DNA of 41,908 nucleotides from Nannocystaceae bacterium (GTDB lineage Bacteria > Myxococcota_A > Polyangia > Nannocystales > Nannocystaceae), in the NCBI GenBank assembly GCA_019694555.1, contig JAIBBS010000060.1, positions 1-41,908 on the forward strand, given 5' to 3'. The notes below the pieces were generated by a model. It saw only the letters and a program-made list of their open reading frames with translations. It made no database searches and had not been told where the DNA came from. The first letter of the stretch is position 1; every line of letters starts with the position of its first letter. The translations under genes were made by a program, and so were the position numbers. This document shows, one piece after another, positions 17,277-25,141 of the stretch.

Positions 17277-18005
17277 ATGAATCGCCGATCGTCCCGTCTC
17301 GACGGGCTCGTCGCGACCCCGCCGCCACGGCGCGGGGTCGCGGGCGCGATCCTGTCGCTCGCGCTGCTCGCCTGCGCACCCGAGACTCCACCCAAGCCCG
17401 ATGCGCCCGCGCGGCCGCAGGGCGCGCCCGCGGCCACGGCCGAGGCCAGCGCCCGCTGGACCCCCGAGGTCGCCGCGGTGCTCAGCTTCGCCGGGGATCG
17501 CGGCGCGTTCGCGGACGCCAAGGCCCCCGACGCCATTCCCGAGGCCAGCCGCGGCATGGTCCGCGTCTCGCTGCTCGACGGTCCCGCACCGCCGCCGGGC
17601 ACGGTCTGGGTCGGCAACTTCCGCAACCGCGAGGCCGACGGCGCGGTCGCGCTCTCGACCGTGCCGCGCGATGCGTTCGAGGAGCTCGCGCTCGGGCAGG
17701 GCCTGTCGAGCGCGGTCGAGCTGCCGCCGGGGCTGCAGCCACCCGAGCACGTCGCCACGCAGCACGGCGACGTCATCGTCTACAAGACCTCGTGGTGCGG
17801 CGTGTGCAAGAAGCTCGAGTCGTACCTGCAACGCAAGGGCGTCGCCTACGTCGCCAAGGACATCGAGGCCGATCGCGAGGCCGCGGCGGAGCTGCAGGCC
17901 AAGGCCCAGGCCAAGGGCGTGCGCACCGGCAGCGTGCCGATCGTCGACGTGCGCGGCGAGCTGCTGGTGGGCTTCGATCGCGCGCGGCTCGAGCAGCTGC
18001 TGTGA
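17277..18005 (+). CDS. Lipoprotein with C-terminal glutaredoxin domain
   Basis: 242 aa. A signal peptide ends in a lipobox (LALLAC, Cys33), so the protein should be lipid-anchored outside the cytoplasm. A Pro/Ala-rich spacer and an uncharacterised region (about 60-155) follow. The last 80 residues are a glutaredoxin fold: VIVYKTSWCGVCKKLE (active-site Cys174 and Cys177), the substrate-proline loop GSVPIVDV (about 220) and LLVGFDRARLEQLL. Glutaredoxins are normally cytoplasmic and glutathione-dependent, so an exported one is unusual. It converges on a thioredoxin lipoprotein and DsbD-like pair, which suggests they share a periplasmic thiol pathway. GTG 17274 is an alternative start. Confidence 0.85.
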   Translation: MNRRSSRLDGLVATPPPRRGVAGAILSLALLACAPETPPKPDAPARPQGAPAATAEASARWTPEVAAVLSFAGDRGAFADAKAPDAIPEASRGMVRVSLLDGPAPPPGTVWVGNFRNREADGAVALSTVPRDAFEELALGQGLSSAVELPPGLQPPEHVATQHGDVIVYKTSWCGVCKKLESYLQRKGVAYVAKDIEADREAAAELQAKAQAKGVRTGSVPIVDVRGELLVGFDRARLEQLL

Positions 18006-18021
18006 TCGCGCGGCGCCGAGC

Positions 18022-18489
18022 TCAGCGCGCGGCGATGCGGGCGAGCAGCTCGTTCGCGTCGACGTAGGTCGTCACGTCCCACGCCGGGGGCGGCAGCGCG
18101 GTGCCGCCGTGCAGCGCGCGGCGCAGCGCGTCCGCGTCCGACCACGCGCGCAGCCGCGGCAGCGTCGGGGTCTGCAGCGCGGTCTGCAGCGCGTCCTGCT
18201 CGGCGGTGCCGTCGGTGACGTCGACCTGCACGCGGACGTGGTCGCGCAGCGCCGCACGCACGCGCGGATCGGTCAGCGTCGTGCGCTCGAGATCGAGGCA
18301 CGGCACGCACCACGCCGCGCGCACGTCGATCACGACCGCACCGTGCCCGGCCTGCTGCAGCGCAGCGAGCAGGCCCGCACGATCGTGGGCGCTGTGCCAC
18401 GCGTCGGCCTCGACCGCGGCGCCGCGCGAGGGCACCGGCTCGGTCGGCGCGCAGGCCAGCAGCAGCGACAGCGCGAGCGCGGCCCGCAT
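18022..18489 (-). CDS. Thioredoxin-like lipoprotein
   Basis: 155 aa. A very short signal ends in a lipobox (LSLLLAC, Cys13), so this is probably a lipid-anchored periplasmic protein. The thioredoxin-type active site is AAWCVPC (Cys61, Cys64), preceded by a strand (VVIDVR). The cis-proline region TPTLPRLRAW is at about 105-114. It resembles the C-terminal domain of DsbD and is coupled to the DsbD-like gene by an ATGA overlap. It probably receives electrons from DsbD and passes them on to periplasmic disulfides. It converges with the glutaredoxin lipoprotein gene, 16 bp between stops. Confidence 0.85.
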   Translation of the reverse strand: MRAALALSLLLACAPTEPVPSRGAAVEADAWHSAHDRAGLLAALQQAGHGAVVIDVRAAWCVPCLDLERTTLTDPRVRAALRDHVRVQVDVTDGTAEQDALQTALQTPTLPRLRAWSDADALRRALHGGTALPPPAWDVTTYVDANELLARIAAR

Positions 18490-19781
18490 CAGCGCACCGG
18501 CGCGATGGCCTGGCGGAAGGTCTCGGGGTCGACGAGCGCACGGAAGCGGACGTCGGGCTCGGGCATGCTGCCGCGCTCGCGGTTGGCCTGCACCAACGCG
18601 CGCAGCTCGTGCTGGCTGCCGAACACCAGCACGCTGGGCAGCGTCTCGCTGTCGAACATCTCCTGCAGCCGGCTCTGATCGTCGGTGCCCTCGGACACGT
18701 CGATCTTCACCAGGCTGTAGCCGTCGACCAGGGTCGGCTCGATGCTGGGATGGCCGAAGGTCTGCAGCTCCATCTCCTTGCACGGCAGACACCACGTGGC
18801 GGCGAAATCGATCAGCACCGGCTTGTCGGGATCGGTCTGCGAAAGCGCGGTGTCGAGCTCGGCGAAGTCGTGCGCGTAGTGCCACGGCAGCTTCACGAAC
18901 ATGACGTTGTTGAGCGCCACGATCGCGCCGAAGCTGGTGACCGCGACCGCGAGACCCTTGCGCACGCGCTCGCCGCGATCGCCGTGGAAGCTCAGGTGCA
19001 CCGCGCCGGCGGCGAGCCCGAGCGCGACCAGGCCCACGCCGATCCACAGACCCATGGAATCGTGCAGCACGAAGTCGGCCAGCTGGTTCGACAGCGGCCG
19101 CATGAACCAGTACGCCATCACCACCAGCGCGATGCCGAACACGCTCTTGACGTGCTCCATCCACGGGCCGTTGCGGAACAGGCTCGCGCCCAGGGCCACG
19201 GCGAAGAAGAGCGTGCCCATGCCCAGCGCGTAGGTGAACAGCAGCGAGGCGCCGAACATCACGCCGGTGCCCTCCGCCGACGACTTGGCGATGAGCGCGA
19301 GCAGGGCCACCAGCGCCGGACCGCTGCACGGCGCCGACAGGAAGCCCGAGACCAAGCCCATGAGGAACGCGCCGACCGGGCCGGCACCACCGACGGTGTT
19401 GAGTCGGGTCTGCAGCGACACCGGCAGCTGCAGCTCGAACGCGCCGAACATGCTCGCGGCCAAGGCGAGCAGCAGCGCCGCGATCGGCAGCACCACGCGC
19501 GGATCGGCGAGCCAGGTGCCGAACGCACCGCCGGTCGACGCGACGATGACGCCCAGCGCCGTGTACAGCGTCGCCATGCCCAGCACGTAGGCCGAGGCCA
19601 GCAGCAACGCCTTGGGCTTCGACACGCCCTTGGCCCCGAACAGGCTCACCGTCACCGGGATGAGCGGGTACACGCAGGGCGTGAGGTCCACGAGCACGCC
19701 CTGGCCGAAGGCCCAGGCGTAGGTCCCCAGCTCGCCGGCGAAGGAGGGCGCGAAGCCGAGCAGCGGCGCAAGCAGCGACAT
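18489..19781 (-). CDS. DsbD-like transmembrane thiol:disulfide interchange protein lacking the N-terminal alpha domain
   Basis: 430 aa. The membrane core of about eight segments carries the two DsbD cysteines: DLTPCVYPLIPVT (Cys36) and SAPCSGPALV (about residue 151). These shuttle electrons from cytoplasmic thioredoxin. A thioredoxin-like gamma domain follows (from about 300) with AATWCLPCKEME (about 327-338). The usual periplasmic N-terminal DsbD-alpha domain is absent: the protein starts straight into the membrane region. The separately encoded thioredoxin lipoprotein just downstream may do that job. Shine-Dalgarno GAGGA (19789-19793) lies 7 nt before the ATG. It belongs to the minus-strand run behind the Cys-rich lipoprotein gene, whose many cysteines may be a substrate. 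That last point is inference. Confidence 0.9.
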   Translation of the reverse strand: MSLLAPLLGFAPSFAGELGTYAWAFGQGVLVDLTPCVYPLIPVTVSLFGAKGVSKPKALLLASAYVLGMATLYTALGVIVASTGGAFGTWLADPRVVLPIAALLLALAASMFGAFELQLPVSLQTRLNTVGGAGPVGAFLMGLVSGFLSAPCSGPALVALLALIAKSSAEGTGVMFGASLLFTYALGMGTLFFAVALGASLFRNGPWMEHVKSVFGIALVVMAYWFMRPLSNQLADFVLHDSMGLWIGVGLVALGLAAGAVHLSFHGDRGERVRKGLAVAVTSFGAIVALNNVMFVKLPWHYAHDFAELDTALSQTDPDKPVLIDFAATWCLPCKEMELQTFGHPSIEPTLVDGYSLVKIDVSEGTDDQSRLQEMFDSETLPSVLVFGSQHELRALVQANRERGSMPEPDVRFRALVDPETFRQAIAPVR

Positions 19782-19850
19782 GTCAGGTTCCTCGACGCGG
19801 GTTCAACGATGCAACGGCGGCCCCCGGAACGCCAGCCCCGCGCGTGCGAA

Positions 19851-21632
19851 TCAGGGCGGCTCGGTGGCCTGGCAGAAGCCCTGCTGCTGGATCTCGTCGA
19901 GCTCGGTGGCGGACAGCGCCGTGCAACAGGTCTCGTCCTCGGCCTGTACGATGAAATCGACCAGGAGGTTCAGCGGCAGGCCGTGACAACACGCGGCCTG
20001 GGCGTCGCGCTTGCAGTCGGGTGCGACCAGGCAGCGGCCCTGGCGCGGTTCGAGGCACGACAGCCGCACCGACGGGTTGGGGTCGGTGTAATCGAGCACC
20101 GTGGCCGTGCCGTCCAACAGCGCGGTGCCGATGAGTCCGTCGGGCTGCACCGCCTCGGGCGCGACGTCCAGGCGCAGGGCCACCGCCAGCGGATGGGTCT
20201 GCGGCACCACATGGACCTCGATCCACTTCGCGGTGTCCGGGGTCGGCACGAGATCGGCGTCGAGCAGCGCGGGCTCGCCGACGATCGCGATCGACGCGTT
20301 GGCGGGATCGGACTCGATCGACGCGGCGTCGCGATCGGGCGCGGCGGAGTAGGGCGGCGTCGTGTTGCGCACGTCGCCGAGGCTGCTGATCGCCGCGACG
20401 TAGCGGCTGCACTGCTGCTGCAGCGCCTCGAGCCGCGACTGCACGCGGGTGCACGGCCCGACGTCGCGCGTGCGGGTCGAGCCGGCGACCAGCGCGATCG
20501 ATCGCACCGCCAGCCGCACCAGCGGGCGATCGATGCCCGCGGCGGGCCAGCCCGAGAACGCGATCGCACCGTCGGTGCCCAGCACGCACGCGGGGTCGTC
20601 CACGCCCGCGTCCTCGCACGGCGGCAGCTGCGGCAGCGCGCCGAACATGCGCACCGCGCTGTCCTCGAACAGCACCGCACCGGGCACGCCGGTGGCGACC
20701 ACGAGGCTGGCTCGCTTGCCGCCTTGCTCGGCGTCGTCGGCGGGCACGCACTCGTCGTCGAGCTCGGGTCCGATCGCCAGGCCGCACGTACCGGGCGCGA
20801 AGAGGTTCTCGGGGCGCAGGCGGTAGGTCGGTGCGCACGGCGGCGCCGCGACGCACGCGTCGAGCACCATGCGCGTGGCCTTGAGCGCGAAGTTGGGCTG
20901 CGCGCGCGCGAGGTCGAAGCCGTCGACACGGCAGCCGCGGGGATCGTAGTCGCAGCGATCGCCGACGTCGCGGCCCAGCAGGCGTCCGGGAAACTGCAGC
21001 GCGAGGAAGGCCCGGCCCTGATCGGCGAGGTCGTCGTCGGAGCCGGGGAACTCGCCGTAGAACGTCAGCGTCGCGGGGGCCGAGGGCGGGTGGCGCATCG
21101 CGACCGCGAAGTCGCGCAGCAGGTTGCCGCCGATCACGCCCTGGGGTTCGACCGCCGCGTCGGGCGTGCCGGCGAACCACGTCCACTGCGGCGTGCCGCC
21201 GGCGGGCGCCCGCACCAGCGGCACGTCGTGGAAGCGGAAGCGCGACACCGCCGCGGCGCGATCGTCGTCCGCGACCGGGTCCGCGGCGAGGCCGGCCGCG
21301 GCGCGCAGCTCGAGGCACTCGCGGTGGAACTGCGGGCCGTCGATGCCGTCGCGCGCGAGCGCGGTCATCGGCGCCAGCGTGTCGACCAGCAGCGTGCGGC
21401 AGCGACGATCGCCGGTCGGCTCGCAGCCGCCGCGCGCGGCGTCGCCGGGGCATCCCTCGTCGACGTAGGCCAGCCGCGGCAGCGGCGAGGCGTCGCCGCT
21501 CATCAGCGCGATGGGTTCGCCGAAGAGGCCCTCGGCATCGAGCGAGGGCGAGCCGCACGCGAGCGCGAGCAGCACGAACGTCGAGAGCCCGCGTGCACGG
21601 TGGTGCAGGCGGGCTCTCGCGCGCGGGGCCAT
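19851..21632 (-). CDS. Cys-rich lipoprotein, possible aspartic-protease-like fold
   Basis: 593 aa. The signal peptide ends in a lipobox (FVLLALAC, Cys26). There are about twenty cysteines, suggesting an extracytoplasmic, disulfide-bonded protein. I do not recognise a close family. Two features recall pepsin/retropepsin folds: LLVDTLAPMT (Asp84; aspartic proteases have D-T/S-G) followed by GVIGGNLLRDFAV (about 164), and later GLIGTALLDG (about 498) followed by a TVLDY strand. The Gly after Asp-Thr is Leu, and I see no clear second catalytic Asp-Thr/Ser-Gly, so it may be a non-catalytic relative. The start is 13 nt after the mlaC stop, so it is probably co-transcribed with mlaC and with dsbD downstream. 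Confidence 0.75.
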   Translation of the reverse strand: MAPRARARLHHRARGLSTFVLLALACGSPSLDAEGLFGEPIALMSGDASPLPRLAYVDEGCPGDAARGGCEPTGDRRCRTLLVDTLAPMTALARDGIDGPQFHRECLELRAAAGLAADPVADDDRAAAVSRFRFHDVPLVRAPAGGTPQWTWFAGTPDAAVEPQGVIGGNLLRDFAVAMRHPPSAPATLTFYGEFPGSDDDLADQGRAFLALQFPGRLLGRDVGDRCDYDPRGCRVDGFDLARAQPNFALKATRMVLDACVAAPPCAPTYRLRPENLFAPGTCGLAIGPELDDECVPADDAEQGGKRASLVVATGVPGAVLFEDSAVRMFGALPQLPPCEDAGVDDPACVLGTDGAIAFSGWPAAGIDRPLVRLAVRSIALVAGSTRTRDVGPCTRVQSRLEALQQQCSRYVAAISSLGDVRNTTPPYSAAPDRDAASIESDPANASIAIVGEPALLDADLVPTPDTAKWIEVHVVPQTHPLAVALRLDVAPEAVQPDGLIGTALLDGTATVLDYTDPNPSVRLSCLEPRQGRCLVAPDCKRDAQAACCHGLPLNLLVDFIVQAEDETCCTALSATELDEIQQQGFCQATEPP

Positions 21633-21645
21633 CGGCGCCCGCAGT

Positions 21646-22326
21646 CTATTCGGTCTTGGCCAGGTCGGCGAGCTTGGTCTGCAGCCGCGCGATGAGGCCG
21701 TCGATGCCCTCGTCGCGGAGGATCTTGTTGAACTCGTAGCGGTAGTTCTTCGCCAGGCTGACGCTGTCGGTGATGATGTCGCGGACGAACCACTTGCCGC
21801 CGACGACGTGCATCACGTAGGCGACCTCGACCTGCTGCTCGACGCCGTCCTTCTTCCACGTCACGCGCGTGGTCACCTTGGTCGCGCGCGGGCGCTTCTC
21901 TTCGCCCAGATACTCGACCTTGCCGGTGTCGGACTGGCTGATGCGCTTGAGGTAGTTCTCGCGGATGAGCTGCGCGAGCAGCTCCTCGAACTCGGCGCAG
22001 CGGGGCTCGCAGCGACGGTCCGCGCGACCCTTGCCGCCCAGCGCCGCGTTGGCGATCCACTTGAAGTCGAGCAGGCGATCGACCTCTTCCTGCAGCGCAG
22101 CGTCGGGGACCTTCGACTTGACCAGCAGCGTCACGACCTCGTGGCGCTTCTTGAACTCCTCGAGCGCACTCCCCGCGGCCTCGATGTCTTCGGCGGGGGC
22201 GAGCTCCATGGACTCGGCTTCGGCCTCGGTCTCGGTCGCGGCGCCCTGCGTGCCACCACCCGCGCGTGCGTTCAGGGGGAGCAGAGCGGAGACCAGCGAG
22301 AGGGTGGCGATGAACGTGCGGAGCAT
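21646..22326 (-). CDS. MlaC/Ttg2D-type (HpnM-like) periplasmic lipid-carrier protein
   Basis: 226 aa with a Sec signal peptide (MLRTFIATLSLVSALLPLNARA). An acidic stretch (about 30-60) precedes the MlaC fold: LLDFKWIANAALGG (about 85-98), FEELLAQLIRENYLKRI, then the VEYLGEE, VTTRVTWKKDG and WFVRDIITDSVSLAKNYRYEFNKIL blocks. MlaC proteins carry phospholipids between inner- and outer-membrane complexes. A relative, HpnM, is associated with hopanoid genes. Here hpnCDE lie about 3 kb away, so a link to polycyclic lipids is possible but unproven. No MlaD, E or F subunit is in the window. It lies between the TolC-type and Cys-rich lipoprotein genes on the same strand. Confidence 0.88.
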   Translation of the reverse strand: MLRTFIATLSLVSALLPLNARAGGGTQGAATETEAEAESMELAPAEDIEAAGSALEEFKKRHEVVTLLVKSKVPDAALQEEVDRLLDFKWIANAALGGKGRADRRCEPRCAEFEELLAQLIRENYLKRISQSDTGKVEYLGEEKRPRATKVTTRVTWKKDGVEQQVEVAYVMHVVGGKWFVRDIITDSVSLAKNYRYEFNKILRDEGIDGLIARLQTKLADLAKTE

Positions 22327-22409
22327 CGGGAGGAACCTCGAGGGCGCGGGCCCCATGGGCTGGGCGCTGTGACGGGGGGCCCGTCGAGCGGATTCAGACG
22401 CAGGGGATT

Positions 22410-24128
22410 CTAGCGGGGCTTGACGGGATCGGGCGGTGAGGCGGCCCACAGCGGGGTGCCGACGGCGCGCGCGAGGCGGGCCGCCGCGATGTTGTGCAGC
22501 CCCACGGCTTCTACGTGTGCGAAACGCCACTTGTACCACTTCTCGAGCGCCCGGAGCAGCTCGCCGGAGTTGCCGCCGCCGATCGTGTCCTTCTGCTCCT
22601 GGGATACCACGAGCTTCCAGGCCTCTTTGGCGCCCAGCTGGCGGATCTCCACGGTGGTCTCGGCGTCGACGAGGTCCGCATACGCCTCTTCGACGTCGCG
22701 GCCCAGCAGCAGTCGCGCGGCCTCGCGCTGGTGCTCGGCCGCCCGCAGATCCGCGCGCGCGGCCAGCAGGTCGAACGCGTCGTTGTGGAAGTCGAAGCGC
22801 CAGCGCAGCGCCAGCGCCGCGGTGACGCGCGAGAAGTTGTAGTTGTCCAGGTAGTACAGCGTGCTCATGCCCGAGTCCGCCGCCGACGTGCGGGCGATCC
22901 CGACCGACAGCGCGATCCCGAGATCGGGCAGGAAGTTGGAGCGGGCCAGTCGCTCCTGCGCCTTGCGCAGCTGCACCCCCGCGGCCGCCATCTTCGCCTC
23001 CGGGCGATGGGTGCTCGCGAGTTCCTTGTAGTGCGTCAGGCGCTTGCGACCGCCCTCGAGCGCGACCGGGGTCAGCGCGACCGGGGCCGCGTCGAAGCCC
23101 TTGGGCGCCGCCGTGCCGGCGAGCGACCACAGCGCCGACAGTGCCAGCGACTCGACCTTCCGGGCCTCGCGCATGAGCTCCTCGAGCTCGAGCGCGGCCA
23201 TGCGGACCTTCATGAGATCGTCGGGGTCGCGATCGGGGTTCGCGTCGCCCGGATCGGCGTCGAAGTCATCGCCGCCGCCGAGGTCCTTCTCCACGCGCGC
23301 GTGCGCGCGATCGACGATCGACTTGGCCTCGCGCAGGATCGCGATCGACTCGCGCGCCAGGTGCAGCGTCGTGTGGGCCTGCTGCACGCGCAGCAGCGTC
23401 TCCTGCTCGGTCGCGGCGCGCTGCAGCTTGGTCAGCTCGACGCCGACCTGGGCAGCCTTGCGCACGTTCTTGATCTTGCCGAACGTGTACAGCGGGATGA
23501 CCGTGTCGAGCTGGAACGCGAAGCGGACGCCGGCGCGACCGAGCTGCTTGAAGTAGTCGCGCGCGGACTGGATGTCGAGGTTGGGATCGCCGCCGGGGTG
23601 GCAGAACTGGAAGTCCTGCATGCTGGCGTTCGCGGTCTGCAGCACGACGTCGTCGCACTTGATGTTGGCGCCGGGGCTCAGCATCGTGGTGGTGTCGATG
23701 ATGGGCACCCACGCGAACTGGGCCTTGCGTGCCCGCGCGCGCATGGCCGCGACCTGCTCGTCGGCGGCGCGCACCATCGGGTTGAGCAGCGCGAAGCGGT
23801 TGATCTGCTCGAGCGACAGCGTCGGCACGCCGCTGGGGCGCGGGCCGTAGGGATCGTCGCGGGCCGCCGGCGGCAGATCGAACGCCGAGGCCTCGACCAA
23901 ATCGCGTGCGGGTGCGTCGCCGTCGGGCGCGTCGGGGTCGTCGCCGCCGTCGTCGTCGGGGTCTTCGCCGGCGGTGGCCCGGCCGCGCTCCGAGGGCGTC
24001 ACCGTCGGTGGCGGCGTGGCGCCGGCAGGGGCGCGCGCCAGCGCGGACGACGGCGCGAGCAGGCCCAGCGCCAGCAGCACGGCGGTCGTGGTGTCGCCGA
24101 CGCGATGGGTGCCGCCACGCACGGACAT
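22410..24128 (-). CDS. TolC-family outer-membrane efflux protein
   Basis: 572 aa. A signal peptide (TTAVLLALGLLAPSSALA) is followed by a disordered Pro/Asp-rich stretch (about 35-95). The OEP repeat pattern comes next: an N-terminal half with SLEQINRFALLNP (about 105), long helices and LYTFGKIKNVRKAAQVG (about 215), then a second half with STHRPEAKMAAAGVQLRKAQ (about 370), SNFLPDLGIALSVG and LRWRFDFHND. TolC proteins form trimeric outer-membrane tunnels for efflux or type I secretion. The usual adaptor and pump genes are missing. An internal acidic insertion (about 285-305) splits one helix. The ATG at 24128 was chosen; a GTG two codons later is possible if the transcript is leaderless. First gene of a five-gene minus-strand run. 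Confidence 0.9.
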   Translation of the reverse strand: MSVRGGTHRVGDTTTAVLLALGLLAPSSALARAPAGATPPPTVTPSERGRATAGEDPDDDGGDDPDAPDGDAPARDLVEASAFDLPPAARDDPYGPRPSGVPTLSLEQINRFALLNPMVRAADEQVAAMRARARKAQFAWVPIIDTTTMLSPGANIKCDDVVLQTANASMQDFQFCHPGGDPNLDIQSARDYFKQLGRAGVRFAFQLDTVIPLYTFGKIKNVRKAAQVGVELTKLQRAATEQETLLRVQQAHTTLHLARESIAILREAKSIVDRAHARVEKDLGGGDDFDADPGDANPDRDPDDLMKVRMAALELEELMREARKVESLALSALWSLAGTAAPKGFDAAPVALTPVALEGGRKRLTHYKELASTHRPEAKMAAAGVQLRKAQERLARSNFLPDLGIALSVGIARTSAADSGMSTLYYLDNYNFSRVTAALALRWRFDFHNDAFDLLAARADLRAAEHQREAARLLLGRDVEEAYADLVDAETTVEIRQLGAKEAWKLVVSQEQKDTIGGGNSGELLRALEKWYKWRFAHVEAVGLHNIAAARLARAVGTPLWAASPPDPVKPR

Positions 24129-24204
24129 GGCGTACTCTGCCCCAGCCGCGCAATCAAGGCAGAATCCGCGCGCCGGTGCGCGGCCGCACCCCTTCGCCGT
24201 TCCC

Positions 24205-25110
24205 ATGCTGTTCGCCGCCAAGCTCGACGAGATCGCAGGCCAGTCCCGCCGCGCGTTGCGGTTGCAGGGCCCCGATGCGCGGCGATTCCTGTCGGGCTGC
24301 ATCTCGGGCGATCTCGGCGCGCTCGCGCCCGATCAGGCGGTGGTCGCGGCGCTGCTGACGATCAAGGGCAAGCTGGTCTCGGAGCTCGTGGTGTTGCTCG
24401 CCGACGACGGTGGTGCCGAGGCGTTCGACGTGTGGATTCCCGCGGACGTCTTCGACGAGGTCGCGCGCGCGCTCGACGAGCACCTGGTGATGGACGACGT
24501 CGCGCTCGTACCGCAACCGCAGGCCCGCGCCGCGGTGGTGTGGGACGACGAGGGCGAGGCCGTGGTCCTGCCCGCGCCGGTGCGCGTGGTGCAGACGCGC
24601 CACCCGTTGCCCGCGCAGCTGGCGGTGGCCGACGCGGCCGTGCTCGACGCGGCGCTGGCCGACGCGTCGGTCATGGACGCGGCCGATTTCCACCGTGCCC
24701 GCATCGAGAGCGGCACGCCAGGCTGGGGCGCCGAGCTGCGTCCGGGCTTCTTCCCGCCCGAGGTCGGCTTCGTCTACGCGGTCTCGTACGACAAGGGCTG
24801 CTACCTCGGTCAGGAGCCCTTGGCGCGCCTGCACGCGCGCGGTCAGGTGCACCGCGTGCTGGTGCGGGTCGTGCTCGAGCATCCCTGCGCGACGCCTTTG
24901 CCCCTGCGCGCGCCCGATCGCGACGACGCCGGCACGCTGACCACGTGCGTCGCGGAGATCGCCGGCGCGGGTGGGCTCGCGATCGTGCGACGCGAGCTCG
25001 CGAGCCTGAGCACGCTGCTGCACACCGCGACCGAGCCGCCGGTGCCGCTGCGCGTGGTCTCGACGCCGCTGGGCGACGATGCCGGCGTCGGCGGACGCAA
25101 CCGGAGCTGA
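24205..25110 (+). CDS. ygfZ: YgfZ/GcvT-type folate-binding protein
   Basis: 301 aa. YgfZ helps assemble or repair iron-sulfur clusters in certain enzymes using tetrahydrofolate. It is related to GcvT, but too short to be that enzyme. The diagnostic K-G-C-Y-x-G-Q-E motif is present as KGCYLGQE at about residues 197-204, followed by LHARGQVHR. The N-terminal half shows the folate-binding pattern (LRLQGPDARRFLSGCISGD). The gene is alone on the plus strand in a 76-bp divergent gap from the tolC-type gene. The C-terminal barrel part is short, but no frameshift is seen. Confidence 0.9.
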   Translation: MLFAAKLDEIAGQSRRALRLQGPDARRFLSGCISGDLGALAPDQAVVAALLTIKGKLVSELVVLLADDGGAEAFDVWIPADVFDEVARALDEHLVMDDVALVPQPQARAAVVWDDEGEAVVLPAPVRVVQTRHPLPAQLAVADAAVLDAALADASVMDAADFHRARIESGTPGWGAELRPGFFPPEVGFVYAVSYDKGCYLGQEPLARLHARGQVHRVLVRVVLEHPCATPLPLRAPDRDDAGTLTTCVAEIAGAGGLAIVRRELASLSTLLHTATEPPVPLRVVSTPLGDDAGVGGRNRS

Positions 25111-25141
25111 AACGCCCCGCGCGTGGTCCCGGCGGCGCGCG

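Noticed and set aside
18609..21695. 1028-codon plus-strand frame
   Set aside because: It covers the antisense of the DsbD-like and Cys-rich lipoprotein genes, both of which have clear signal peptides or motifs on the other strand.
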